From positions 1,550,001 through 1,614,000 of the forward strand of contig JAGPNK010000010.1 of assembly GCA_020746835.1 (NCBI GenBank): a stretch of DNA of 64,000 nucleotides, given 5' to 3'. The notes under the pieces are model-generated. The model made no database searches, was not told the origin of the DNA, and saw only the letters and a program-made list of their open reading frames with translations. Shown piece after piece: positions 32,780-44,719 of the stretch (positions within the stretch are counted from its first letter, which is position 1; each line of letters opens with the position of its first letter). The stretch is from Stachybotrys elegans (lineage: Eukaryota > Ascomycota > Sordariomycetes > Hypocreales > Stachybotryaceae). Position numbers and translations under genes: made by a program.

Positions 32780-33383
32780 GGTGTGAGTTGATTTGTGTGT
32801 TCTTAAGCCACTTCTGTTGTATGTGGTTAATGGGGCAAGAGATTTCGCTGTAGCAAGGCGAGGTTGTAAAAAGTGGTGACTGGACTCTCCGTCTCTGTTA
32901 AAAAGGAGTATGAATGTAGGACACGAGCCTCGCTTTATTTCTTTCCGGAAGCCTCTGACCTCACCGGGAAACAAACTCAACATGTCTTAGCGACTTGGCC
33001 TAGCGCGGGGTTCGTATGATTTATGCGTAATCTCCGCTCCTAAAAAGGCAGTTGGCCAGATCGTTGGACCTAGCCGTCACTGAAACAGGGAATCACAAGC
33101 ATAAAAAGAAATGAACCGATGACCAAGATTCACATAAGCTATACGTCTATTTAGCCAGCTGGGCTTCTCCATCATCGTGCATTTACTGCTACGTATAGTA
33201 AAAACAGCATGTAATATTACCTACCATGATGCTAAACCGTCGTGTAGGGAGCCAGGTCCAAGCTCAAACATTTCACCGTCTCACGTCCTATAGGAGGAAA
33301 GCGAAGTCATTGAACACTCAGGGTACCATTCAATTCATTCGTATGCTTCAGAATAAAAGCAAGGACCTGCTCTTGGCCAGATA
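32780..33383. other. Intergenic region
   Basis: Promoter of the secreted protein gene and 3' flank of the DUF7580 gene. AT-rich at about 33090-33240. No gene is seen. Confidence 0.5.
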
Positions 33384-35213
33384 TTATAGTCCATCAAGCT
33401 TTTCAACGAGACGCCGTAACGGACAGACAACCTTGCTGTACACTGCGTTCTGAAGCTCGGGCTTACTTAGGTCGTTGCCGTACCCAAAGTGGCATTGCAT
33501 GCACTTTCGGACAATATCGCCATACGACTTCCCCAAGTGTGTTCTCTGCTGAGCTACTCTCATCGCCGTCGCCACATCGTCTGGGTCGCCCTCCAGGCGC
33601 ATCTGTGAAAGTGGCTTCCAGCGGCCAATCTCCAGCAAGGCCACACCGAGACTGAACAAGGTCAAATTGGCAAAATCATAGTCCTGAAAGATACTCCTGC
33701 TGTCCTTGCATACCCCTTTACCTTTCCGGTCTCAGAGATTTGGCCCTGATTCCTCCGTGGCATCCGTATCCTCAGCACTGCCGCCAAAACACCGAGAGCG
33801 GAGGAATAAATCAGGCTGTCGTGCTTGTTGGCGATGGTCTGATGCACCAAGGAGGAAATCTGACGTACTCCACGTCTCTCTAAGCCAAGGCGTGGAATAA
33901 AACTGAAGCACAGCAAGCGTCAACTGTACAGCCAGATTGAATTGATCTGTAATAGAAAGGTTTGCTTCCCCGTCCAACATGAGGTCTCGCAGTGTTCCCA
34001 GTTGATTGGAGGAGTAGAGTGACTGTGCTTTCCGGTCTGCGGTAACATAGAACGAATGCTGGCACATGGAAGCCTCGTAAAGATACGCAAGATAGTCCGC
34101 ACTTGATGGAGCCTGTGTGCTTGCTTCAAGATAAGCGCAGACGTTGTCGATGGTGGAGAGGTTGGCGATTGATGATAAGACCTGTTCCTGAGTGCCTGAG
34201 CATTGATTGCCCAGAGACGGCTGGGTAAATTGAACTTGTTTCCCTTTCTTTTGTGCTTTGGGCTGCCACTCCAAACGTGGCAAGCACGACTCAAGAGAGA
34301 ATCGAAGGAGCTGATGTGTTTGCGAGCTATATCAACATTAGTGAGCCGTCTGACTAAAGGTATATGGCTGTCCCATACTCCCTAGTCACGCAGTACGCTA
34401 TTGCCATGTCAAGCTGGATACTTCGGTGCCGCTCAATACAGTCCCCGGCCCTCAAAGCCGCAAAGTGGGTAATGTGTTCATCAACCTGGCATGAAAAGGC
34501 TGAGTCCAAGGTCGTGTATGCATCCTTGGATATGTCATGCATTTTCGACACCCATGACGGGAGTGCTGTAGACTCTGCGATTTGTGACGTGGCTTCTTTG
34601 CTTTGTATCCTTTGAAAGTCGCCTATCTGGGATCGAATACTACAGATGCCGACATTGTACTGCCGTATCCGGTCGACCTTTCGTTCAAAGGACCCCATGT
34701 CGTAGGAGACGGCCAGAGATTTCCGAAGTCTTCGAAAGGCTACCCTCATGGACTCATGCTTCCGTTTTGTTAGTAGCCTGATGCAACCAGCGTGGAACAT
34801 CTTACCGGGCCTTTCTCGGTCCGTACGATGGCGAAAAGGTTGAGTTCCGCCAAGAGCTCGTTCTGAGACTCGCGCATTGCCTTGATGATCTCAATGCATT
34901 GTTCGTAGCTTTGCGCCATGCAAGTCTTGACGCGATTTTCCAAGGTTCCATCAAGCCACAGAGGACTCTCTAGATCATGCGTCATCATCTGTGGCTCGTG
35001 TGAGTTCGAAGAGACTATGTGAAGAATGAGCTCGCATTCATTGATGAAGATACGTTCCTGTGTGCGAATGTCAATGTCGAGGACCTCGAGCTCTTTTGTA
35101 CAGGCCTTGGCCGTCTTGACAGTCTTGCATAAGGTGTGGAAGCCTTTGGCCACTTGGACGGCCAATGGAAGCAAGCCCAGCGCGGCAGACACTATCCCAA
35201 GCACCTCAGCCAT
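33384..35213 (-). CDS. DUF7580 protein with HeLo-like N-terminus; internal stop near the 3' end
   Basis: Exons 35213-34806, 34758-34379 and 34326-33384 join in phase. The N-terminus MAEVLGIVSAALGLLPLAVQ is the Gly/Leu-rich helix seen at the start of fungal prion-inhibition/HeLo-like proteins. It is followed by helical segments with VLDIDIRTQERIFINECELIL. The C-terminal LTLFSLGVALLEIGRWKPL is the hallmark end of the DUF7580 family. An in-frame TGA at 33734-33732 (after GPNL) separates the bulk from this end; the frame is otherwise open to 33384. A weak-donor 57 bp intron around it is conceivable (in-frame), otherwise the gene is truncated. DUF7580 proteins are thought to belong to fungal self/non-self or cell-death networks. 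It is divergent from the C2H2-DUF7514 gene. Confidence 0.7.
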
Positions 35214-35476
35214 CTGCTCAATACCTGACCTCTAGAGGTGTCAACTTGACTTGGTTTATGCCTTCTTGGTTGAGTCTGCATAATCTCCTACATGGAGCCT
35301 CGCTCAGCCGCAGGCGGGGTAAGGCTGCAGCTTATCAACCCGACGTAACGAAAGCGAAAAGAAACGCATGCTACACCTTTAAAGAAATTTAACTACGACT
35401 GTGTCTGCTGGGTAGCGCGTCCACCACCTCTCATCACTGACAACTATGATATTATGAATTTTTTATAGAGCACAAA
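35214..35476. promoter_or_regulatory. Short divergent promoter region
   Basis: Only 263 bp separate the start codons of the DUF7580 gene and the C2H2-DUF7514 gene. Such spacing implies a shared bidirectional promoter. No specific binding site is claimed. Confidence 0.5.
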
Positions 35477-37868
35477 ATGTCCAAGGGACATTTGGAGATC
35501 CCCGGGGACGTCGGTATAGTCGCTCGGTTACATGGTGCATGCGTCGAATCTATGCGGAGCATCTTGTCGGATCACCGAGACCATCAAGAGCATGTCCAAT
35601 CTAACCTTACGAGTTTCAAGAGGGTCTTACAAAGCCTCACCCTCTGGGGCCTCGATCATTCGGTTGCGGACGGAACTCTGGACACGGAGCTGCAAAAATC
35701 CAAGAATCTCCAGAATGCGACGCTGATACCTCTGAGAGCCATGGCAAGTATTCTTGCATTCGGTTCGTATTCAACTTCTTGAGGAATACTTAGGCGGCTA
35801 CTCACAGCCAGAAATCTAGATTTGCTGCCTTCAATATCCCGCAAAGACCAGACAACGGTGGCTGAGTTGAGGAGCGAGCTGATTGTCCTCCTCGAGGAAT
35901 CAAAAATAGTCATCGCGGAGGATGAAGATTCCGACGAGGAAATATACTCAGACGATGGCGCAAGTTCATCGACTATCAGCGAAAGCAATACTAACACGCG
36001 GTCATTCCAAGTTATCGTGTCACGACTCACCAATTTCACCAGATGCCTCGTGGATCTTAGCATCGCCTTGGAGCATCCTGCCAAAGACCCAGAATATCTT
36101 CATGAGCCAGAAATAGCAGAAAAATCAGCAATTTGGATGCCGCATCAGCCATATTCTCAAAAGATCCAGGAAAAGTTTCCATTGACACCACCCGACCTGG
36201 TAGATTACCTGGGCAAGTCAAATCTCAAGCGACGTCAGCGTATCGCCAAGCAGCATGAAATGGTGGAAGACGTGCAAGAATCCAAAGAATACAGCCTTCC
36301 AGAACCAATAGAAGATGCTAATATTAGCATACTTGATCGCTATAGGGCCGATGCATGGTGGCGACGGTGGCTGGATTCCAGGCTCACGGAAACCATGGAC
36401 ATAGAATCCTTGTTCAAGGACTCGGGACTCGGCTCGTCGCTTCCAACAGCCAGCGGTCCTTCCCAGGCTGCTATGAGTGATGTATCTTCTATTGCTTCTT
36501 CCTTGGCTGAAGCGTCCTGGAAAGCCTTCCCACAGCTGACTGAGGACGCAAAACGTGGGAGGCCTTTTGAATGCGACGGTTGCGGCCGTATCATTGTTGT
36601 GGCCAAGACAAAGTATTGGAGGTGGGTTTATCGATTGAGTAAATCTCATAAGAGCTGACGATTGATTGATACATCAGGAAACATCTAATCAAAGACTTAC
36701 ACCCTTACGACTGCATCTTGCCGGATTGCCACTTTTCCGTTGAATCGTTTCCTAACCAACGATCTTGGAGAGATCATATCCTTCTTGAACACGGCGAAGA
36801 TAGTATCTTGAAGGATCAGAAATGTATTTTCTGCGGCACTGTGGTATCGGATGGGAGTGTCTCCCTCCTTAAGCATATCAGCCGTCATCTCGAGGAAATC
36901 TCTGCGGCAGCTTTGTCGCGCCATTTTGATGCCGGGGACTCATCAGACACAATTTCTCAGTCAGTATCGGCCGACGATGCATCGGAAAGCACAGCAAGCA
37001 TAGCAAACGCCGCCGCAGCGGACTTTTACGGATACTTGCTCCAGCCTGACAATGCTCCAACACCCATGTTTGATGCGCTCCTACGATCTATTTTCGACTT
37101 TTTGGTAAGGGGAATCGAGGCAGTTATTCTTTCCACTGTCTAACATGACATTAGGTGAGAGCTACGCCGGACCCTGTAACGGCAGAGGCAACGGTACCGG
37201 TTTTGTCGCCGCATCAGTTGCATAGAATGTATGAGATGGGAAAAGAGGCATCCGAAGGTGAGTTGATCTGCCACGGACCGAATCCAGGCTGACCAACCCG
37301 CCCAGTCAACATATCCCAGCGAGACGAAATTACTACATGTATATGGATGATCAGTGGTGTACAGCATGCACTTATGCCTGGCAATGACGATTTTGCTGCC
37401 CCTTCTATCCCATGTATCACCAGGAAAGGGTTTGTTCGATGGATGACCTTGAACTCCTTACTAGACCCAGGGGCGCATCATTCCTTACTGCAACATGTTG
37501 TTCGAGACTACCGCTTACTGCATCCCGATACAGGCCAGAGATTCAATGAATATCTGCCCAGGAAATGTCTTCCGCTCGAGTCTGATGAAGAGACGAATCA
37601 GTTGTTTCAGGCATATGCTGAACAGCTAAGGGCTGAAGCGGAAGGTTCTCGCAGCCGCAACTTTCCTTACACGAACCGCCAAAAGCCATCGTCGATCGAG
37701 TCACCGGAAGCAGCCTTTGAAGGAAGCCTTGATATTCGCGTCGTTACAGCCCCAACCGATGTATCCCGTTTGGGGCGTACGATCGGGAAATCCCAAATTA
37801 AATCAGAACCCGGGTTTGAACAAGGACGGGATTTCAATATTCAAGTCGCTCCAAACGAAAAGAGCTGA
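35477..37868 (+). CDS. C2H2-type zinc finger (acuF-like) fused to a DUF7514-like C-terminal domain
   Basis: Five exons fit in phase: 35477-35762, 35808-36621, 36678-37104, 37155-37257 and 37306-37868, giving 730 residues. Residues 1-200 are helical with an acidic EDEDSDEEIYSDDG stretch. KFPLTPPDLVDYLGKSNLKRRQ matches the fungal family whose zinc fingers were described near oxidoreductases. Next come FECDGCG..., YDCILPDCHFSVESF with RDHILLEH, and KCIFCG with LLKHISRH, so three putative zinc ligand sets at about residues 355-470. The last 230 residues (FYGYLLQPDNAP..., GFVRWMTLNSLLDP, HPDTGQRFNEYLPRKCLP) resemble DUF7514. A zinc-finger plus DUF7514 fusion is not one I know. It shares a promoter with the DUF7580 gene. 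Nuclear or signalling role; function unknown. Confidence 0.75.
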
Positions 37869-38898
37869 ATGACCATAAAATAAGAATTGGAATTATCGCC
37901 CTCAGCAGCTACCAGCGATATGTGATGTGGAATGATCGAGTCACCGAGCGGAGAAAGCTGACGGCACCTTTCATCGAGGCCACATATCTTTGACTCAGTT
38001 ACTGTGCAGAAGCCTTCTCCAGTGGTTTATTCCACTACTTACCATGTTCAATTTCTTCCATGCTATCAGAAGGGACCTCTTTGAAGCCACTAATTTTTAT
38101 CCCATCAAGCACAGGACCAGGAGTTCCCGCTTATGGAATGGGAAAGACTCGAATGATAATATAGCAGGGCTCCCAAAGATGTATCCTTTCGGCTGCCCAG
38201 ACTTTATTCTCCCATACCTAAAAGGGCGACAATACCCATATTGGTACCTGAAAATGATTATTGTCGCTGCACGCGCGCCAGCTGAAAAAGTCTGACCATC
38301 CTCGTAAGCAAAAAGACGGGGGATCTGCGCGCCATTGCCCTCAAAGATGATGGCCAAGGCATGGCAAGATAGGGGCAAAGCGGGCGACCGCTATAAATAA
38401 AGGATGAGGAGCGTGACCGCATGCAGGTTGCATCAAACCACCCACACATTCTCGTGGTGCTGCTCGCCGGCCCCCAAATTCCAGACGCGGATGCTGTATC
38501 AACCAAGGCCACAGTCGACACGACTACTGTATGCAGTCAGCATTGCTACCCCGTATGTCAGAAGCAGCAGACGTGCTGTGAGAAAAGGAAAGCCACCATA
38601 GCTATGATCACTATTTTTGGGCCCTTGGCTTTTACTCGGCGCATCAAAATGTCTTATCTTTATTACTGAGGCTGCTTAGGTTGCGCTGAATGTGGCCGAA
38701 AGTCCCATTGTCCTGCACCTGTAAAAACTTTATGCAGCCACACGGCCTCTCCAATATGGTGGCGCCCAAAACGATGCAGAGTGCTTCCATGCAACCCATA
38801 TTCCATTCTGAGTATATAATGGCAGTCTCTCCGAAAGATGACCCCTGTTTCATTTCCGATTCTCAAACCATCTGCAGTGAACTGCTCATTGGCCCACC
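37869..38898. other. Intergenic region
   Basis: One kilobase without a convincing gene; short ORFs on both strands only. The end is the promoter of the next membrane protein gene. Confidence 0.5.
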
Positions 38899-40316
38899 AT
38901 GACTTCCCTTCAAGATATTGCCGACATGTTCTATCCTGGGGCAGATCCTTGCTCTGTGCCTTTTGGCATGCCGCCGCCAGGAGAGACGAGTGATTTCAAC
39001 ACCCAGGGACTGAGGCCGGTGGTCCTTAGTATTATCATCATCTTCACGGTTCTTGCCACTGTTCTCAGCCTGGGAAGACTATACATCAATCTGAGGGCCT
39101 TGAAGTTTAGCGATGGTGAGTATCTCACGTTGTGGGCTGGAAACGTGGCCACTAACGTCTGTCAGGTCTCGTGCTTCTCGCCATGTTGTCGAATATCACA
39201 TTGATGATCTTCTTGATTGTTTGTGAGCATCCGCCTGCCAGAAACACTTGCACGAATAGACTTACTTACCAAATTAAGACGTACGATACTTCAGGCACCA
39301 GTGGGATACTCCCTTGTGCTGGCATAACACAGATTACGCGCGGGTAAGGACCACCTCCCTGGATCGCCATGCACATGACTGACAGATGAAACGACGAATA
39401 GGTGACCCTTGGATGGCAGATGCTTACTATTACAAGCATGTTGACTGCTAAATCAGCTACACTATTGTTGTTCCGACAAGTCTTCGTCATTTCACGGAGA
39501 ACAAGCATCGCAATCTGGGTCGGGCTGGCCATGGCTGTTTTGCTATATGGCTCATCGATTGTTGTTCTGGCATACTATGGAGCTCCCCATCCTGGCACAA
39601 CCTGGGAAGAGTACATCGATGACATGAGAGCACTGACCGAGCCCCCGTTCTCTGTATACTGGGCAGTTGGACAGGGATCTGCCGGCACCTTTCTTGATCT
39701 ATACATCTTCATCCTTCCGTTGCCCATTATCTACAAACTCAACATGTCAAGAAAGAGGAAGTTCCAGGTCTCTGCCTTATTCCTGGTGGCTCTGTTGTAA
39801 GTCATGAAAGGGAATTCATCTATGGCTCTGAATTATGTGCTGACATTCATCTAGGGGAGTCATCGCGAGCATCATCTCAATCGTCTACAGAGTCCAGTTC
39901 CTCATACAGGCAAATGTGGATCTCATGTACAACACGGGCATCACAATGCTCTGCACGTAAGTCTGCTGGGATTGCAGTCGAGACATATGGACACTGACAG
40001 CGAGTCTAGCATCGTCGAGATGGATGTAGCGCTGATTGTCTGCTCGACACCGGCCTTTACCAAGTTTGTTCGTATTTATATACTGGACTCCCAGTTTGTC
40101 AGGGCCATTCGATCGTCGCTTGGTGGACCATCCAGCACGGAGAAGTCTGGCGAGGACCCCAATCGCCCACGGACCGGATGGCTGTCAAGACTGTCCCGGA
40201 GACGGGATCCCTTGGGAACACTGCACAACGATACAGGGGTAAGCGAGACAGAACTGGTTAGGAGCAGGAGCGATACGGATCTCGAGTCGCAGAATCCCGC
40301 GAGTCGAGGGGAGTAG
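38899..40316 (+). CDS. Seven-helix membrane protein, PTH11/rhodopsin-domain family
   Basis: Six exons fit in phase: 38899-39115, 39166-39222, 39279-39343, 39402-39796, 39855-39956 and 40010-40316, giving 380 residues. Seven hydrophobic segments can be counted, the first VVLSIIIIFTVLATVLSLG and the last around ITMLCTIVEMDVALIVCST. DLYIFILPLPIIYKLNM between helices 5 and 6 is the signature of the fungal rhodopsin-like domain found in PTH11-type proteins. A cytoplasmic tail of about 80 residues is rich in Ser, Arg and Pro. There is no CFEM domain at the N-terminus. PTH11 itself senses surface cues; for this protein sensing is an inference. Another seven-helix gene follows on the same strand. Confidence 0.8.
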
Positions 40317-41391
40317 TTGCAGGTGAGGGATACTCGAGAAAATAAAAGCTTTCCTTCCAGTATTTACCACATATGGTTTCCACTTGTCCATGGGTGAAGC
40401 GGAATCCACATGCAGATCCTCCACAGACACGTTCATCGTGACCCGTTCAGCCCCGCCTGGGTCGCAGATTGCTCCTCTCTAGCAGCAAGACGAAGGAGAG
40501 AGACTACTGGATCTATACGAAGGCTGATATGCCTTTTCCGGGTTGGCCGGACACGGGCCAGGAACCCGACCCAGGAACGCCGAACGCAGCCTGACGGCGA
40601 TCCTTTAGACCCCCCCTCCCCTCCCCTCCCCAGACCACACCAATTACAGTGCTTCATCCCGGAGGACTAGTGACACAGAAAAAGTAACTCGGGAACACAG
40701 AAGAAGGACATGGAAGTTCGTATGGGAGCCGCTGCTTCCGTATCGCCTTCCTTTCCTGCTAGTCGTGAGGTTTCCTCAGCGCTTCCAGAACGTATTCCCA
40801 ATTTCACTACAAATTGTCACAATAGCCCGTCGACCATTAGCAAGCAAGCTGTCATTCCATCGCGAGTCAGCCACCCACGTTAACACGTGGGAATACGCAT
40901 GGCCCGGACCACTAACCGTAGTCGATGAGTCGTGTTGGATCGATAGGGGCTGAGCTAGAGATTAGCACCGGCCCTAAGCTCGTCCTTCGGGTGTAGGAGA
41001 CGGCTGCTGATCAGTGCATCCCACCGCGCATCATCGACAGGCACAATGCTAGCCAATCAGAAAATCGCCTTCGGGTTGGACCTAATGTCTGACACTGGGA
41101 GCGTTTCGGAGAAACTGAAGTTCGCTCTATTCCACCGCCGTTCCATCTCCGGGTCTACTGGTTTGATACCTTCTAGTGCCTTGGTGTGACCCGCCACATG
41201 GGCTTGTCAGATGAATGCGCCCAGGTTTGTTCAGGAGTCGACAGCTGCCAGTTCTTTATTAACATGGCGCCCGTCCTCGAGTCCCCTGCAAACGCCCTTC
41301 GACGCCCCTCGGACTAGCCAATAACTCTCCTCTGCCAGAAGCTGATCGCCCTTTCTGCGTTCCTACGGATGATTGATCTCTCAGACGAATA
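40317..41391. other. Intergenic region
   Basis: About 1.1 kb with no convincing gene. A C-rich run (CCCCCCTCCCCTCCCCTCCC) lies at about 40610-40632. The 3' end is the promoter of the next gene. Confidence 0.5.
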
Positions 41392-42836
41392 ATGGTCCAA
41401 CTGCCCGACGCCGCGATAGGCACTGCTGTTGGAGTACTCATCTACTCCTTCATATGTCTCTTCACCAGCTGCCTGGTGATCTGGCTGACGTTTCAGCATC
41501 GCGAGTGGTCCAGCTGTAAGCCCTCCAAGTCAACGCTTTCCAGAGCCAGCCTTGCAACACCCGCCCGATGTGGTGCTAACGGCCAACTTCCCAGATGTCG
41601 CAGGTCTGGCGTATTTCTCAACGCTGGCCACAACATGCTCCATTATTCAGCAGTTTCACACAATGGTGTCATGGAACGATATCATGGAAGAGAGGTTCTG
41701 GTACGCCAAGGAACATATCGAGAGCCCAGAGCTCACGCTCACGAATGTGTCGTTGGGCGTTGATCGAGTGTTGTTTTACATTCGTAAGAGCCCCTCATCT
41801 TTCTCTCAACGTCACCATGATGAAATCAGTACTGATGGCACGTAGAGTATTATTGCTATAATGTCGAAGGTTTCCTGGTAATGTTCTGGTACTATACAGC
41901 ACTGTCAGCCCTCCCCATGGAACAATAACTAACTGCTGCAGGGCCTGGACACTGGTGCAGTCCATCTACCGTCTAGATGACAAACCCAAGGTCAAAAAGG
42001 CGTTCAAAATTGCGAACCGTGGTGGTAAAGCTTTTGCAGTTTTCTTCCCTGTTATCATCATATCATCTCTGCAAGCCTTGACAAACAATCGTGCTGTGTT
42101 TCCAATTTTGGCACGACAACCATGTGAGTATGTTCAACTGCCCTGGCAACTTTTGTCTGACAACCAATAGTAATGTGCAGTGTTGGGCTTGGAGTCCTTG
42201 CCATCATAGCCATTCTTTTTCGATACATCCAATCGCGCCTGAAGCTCCAGCAATTCCATGTTGGGTACGGCATCTCGCAGTCTGGAGGGACGATGTCGGA
42301 CGCCGCCAACTCTTCCACATTGAGCTCCAACCACCAAGCCCCCAAGAAGAAAAGCATGTACGACAGGTGGCTCGTTACTCGTTTTATGATTGGCTTTTTC
42401 ATCATGAGGTGAGATTCCACCCTTCCCACATCCTTGGGCCCTCCTTGAGCCTGCTATTGTTGGGTGTATTTGGCTGACCTCTTATTATAGCCTATTCGAG
42501 CTGAGTATCGTCATGTTTGCTCGCAATGCAGAAGACAACCTGAGGCTGCAAGTCAAAAACGATGCGCCCAATACTTCCGCTGAAAGAGCGATTAACGACT
42601 TCAGGTTCTTCATACCTGGAGTTACTGCATCGCTTCTGGTCTTTTTGGTTTTCGGAACGACCAAGCCATTCCTCGCATATATGCGCCAGTGCCTCTTTGG
42701 GAAAAACAAGAAGCGCGGCGCAGATGTGCACATAGAGAGTGCAGCGAGACAAAACCGGGAAACAAAGACATCAATGTCGAAAGGAATCGAGCTGGTCTCA
42801 CCAAAACGGGCACACTACAGTAATTTAGATGACTGA
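41392..42836 (+). CDS. Seven-helix integral membrane protein, unknown family
   Basis: Six exons fit in phase: 41392-41515, 41595-41783, 41846-41888, 41942-42123, 42171-42408 and 42491-42836, giving 373 residues. Seven hydrophobic segments are seen: TAVGVLIYSFICLFTSCLVI, LAYFSTLATTCSII, FLVMFWAWTLVQSIY, FAVFFPVIIISSLQAL, VGLGVLAIIAILF, FMIGFFIMSLFELSIVM and GVTASLLVFLVFG. The number and spacing recall a G-protein-coupled-receptor-like topology, with a long loop between helices 5 and 6 and a basic C-terminal tail. I do not recognise the family and no ligand can be named. It follows the PTH11-like gene on the same strand, and they share no evident sequence similarity. Confidence 0.72.
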
Positions 42837-43643
42837 ATGCCGACAGTCTATTCATTTGCGTTTTTAATTGGCTGCATCTTCCACTTAATCTCGTCGACTT
42901 GACGCAAGAACTCTTGACTCCGCGATTGATGTGATGTGACAGTGACTTGATAGGGGCTCGGGATCCTGAGTCTCATTCCAGAGAAAGCTTTTGGTTACGT
43001 ACTGATTCGCAGCAACCGCCGCAGAGTCTCGTCCTCCAACAAATGAATTTGGTAGTGTTGAGTACCAAGGACAGCAGAATACCCAGCGTCTGAGGAGCCG
43101 TTGGTGTGACTTGTTTTACTGTACTAACTATTCCTCGAAAGATTATGTGGGATTTCTCGTTCGTGTATAATGGGATACAAGCGACCTCGAGGAGGCCCCT
43201 CTGACGATAAAGACGATATCAAATCAATAGACGACACTTGGCGAGAGGGTACACTCGGTTGAGAAAGGCTTGGCACTTGTGGCTGCGGCGATGCCGATGT
43301 CAAAGTTTCCCAGCCACCTGTCGCAATTAGCCAGAAGCTTCCGTCACGATGCCGCCGTGGCGTCCTCAAAAGATTATTGCAACGATCAAGGGCGGTCTTG
43401 ACGCCTTTGAACAGCCTGGAACGGATCGCGGAGGACACTGGTGAGCTTTAGCACATTTTGCCTTCCTTACGCATGGCAACCTAAATTTAACTCTTTTGAC
43501 AACGCGGTAAAACTTTGTGACTCACCCATCCGGATTTCACATCAAGTCTTAAACTCTAGTCCTTGCACCGCGATTTCTTCCCTCCACTTCGTTCCCTCGA
43601 CTGCCCATACCTACCCCACTGAGTCCTCGCACACAACAACGCA
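42837..43643. other. Intergenic region
   Basis: A minus-strand open frame at 43124-43438 lacks an ATG and was not accepted as a gene. The rest is the 3' flank of the membrane protein gene and the promoter of the kinase-like gene. Confidence 0.45.
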
Positions 43644-44321
43644 ATGTCCGACTCGCCGAACGGCATTATCGTGGTCCTGAATGGTTTCCCAGGGACGGGC
43701 AAACTTACTCTCCTGAGACACCTGAAGGAGCTCTTACCTTCTGATACGACCTGTCTGCTTCATAATCACCTCCTCATCGACCCTGTGGCAGCTGTCATAC
43801 CCGATCGAAGCGATGAGCATCATGAGTTGCGTCGACTTGTTCGAGCCCCTATCTTCGCAGCATTACGAAAGAAGGCACGCGATGGCTATGCCATTCTTAT
43901 GACAGCATGCCTAGCTGCCAACAATGAAAGGGATAATGCCTTTTTTGAGGAGCATCTCGACCTTGTGCGCGGAACCAATATACCTATCATCTGGGTGAAC
44001 ACACACTGCGACCAGCCAATCCTAGAGCAACGACTCAGAAGTCCTGGACGCTGGAACGGAGATAAAACTAAGCTGACGAATGTGGACTTGCTCCGACAAA
44101 TTCTGCACAATCACAGCCTTATTAAGCCAGACGTGCTAGATAAGTCTTTGATACTTGTGTCAGAGACTATAGACGTCAGTGGAACAGTGGAACAGTCCGT
44201 CAAGCAGCTGGTGGCCATCCTCGAACCAACCGGCCTACGTCTTGAGACTCGACGTCTGCTTAGTATTGATGAAGAACCTTGCGAATATATCACCTGGGAC
44301 CAACCTGACGACACATGGTGA
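43644..44321 (+). CDS. P-loop kinase-like protein (AAA_33/chloramphenicol phosphotransferase-like)
   Basis: Single exon, 225 residues. A Walker A loop, NGFPGTGKLTLL, is at about residues 13-24 after the strand IIVVL. A strand AILMTACLAANNERD with a following acidic segment is in the place of the lid and substrate region of nucleotide-kinase-fold proteins. IPIIWVNTHCDQPILEQRL with RSPGRWNGDKTKL looks like the Arg-containing lid. Small P-loop proteins of this type phosphorylate small molecules or nucleosides; the substrate here is unknown. No signal peptide or membrane segment was seen, so it is probably cytosolic. The neighbours give no clear link. Confidence 0.72.
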   Translation: MSDSPNGIIVVLNGFPGTGKLTLLRHLKELLPSDTTCLLHNHLLIDPVAAVIPDRSDEHHELRRLVRAPIFAALRKKARDGYAILMTACLAANNERDNAFFEEHLDLVRGTNIPIIWVNTHCDQPILEQRLRSPGRWNGDKTKLTNVDLLRQILHNHSLIKPDVLDKSLILVSETIDVSGTVEQSVKQLVAILEPTGLRLETRRLLSIDEEPCEYITWDQPDDTW

Positions 44322-44719
44322 TCGATCTTGCGTTGCTGGGCTATCAGCATGGTTGTTGGGTGCATCGACGTGTAAGAAGGACGGAGTCAGGCGCCGGGGA
44401 GGGGGGAGTGGTTATAAACTGACTGTCATGGTGTATCGGTTGACTTTTCAGGCATTTCAAAGCGAGTGCCGTTCAGCTTCTATTCAAGCCAAATAATATT
44501 CATGACCCTATCAGTAATTGTGTGAGATTTACAGAGAATTCTTGATTCTGTGATTGGGGTGATAAATGACTGCCTTGAAGGAGGTCTCCCTCTGCGAGCA
44601 TAGACAGAACACATCCATAATAAACTGTTGTATAAGAAAAAGGTGTTATGGGAATCTCCAACTATTCATGACTTGCTCAACTCTTCGTCATAATTCGGAA
44701 AGTCAATCCGCCTTGACCC
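44322..44719. other. Convergent 3' intergenic region
   Basis: Spacer between the kinase-like gene and the sugar transporter gene, with no coding potential seen. Confidence 0.5.

Noticed and set aside
43124..43438. Minus-strand open frame of about 104 codons
   Set aside because: No ATG start, and no supported upstream exon; Ser/Pro-rich and unrecognised.
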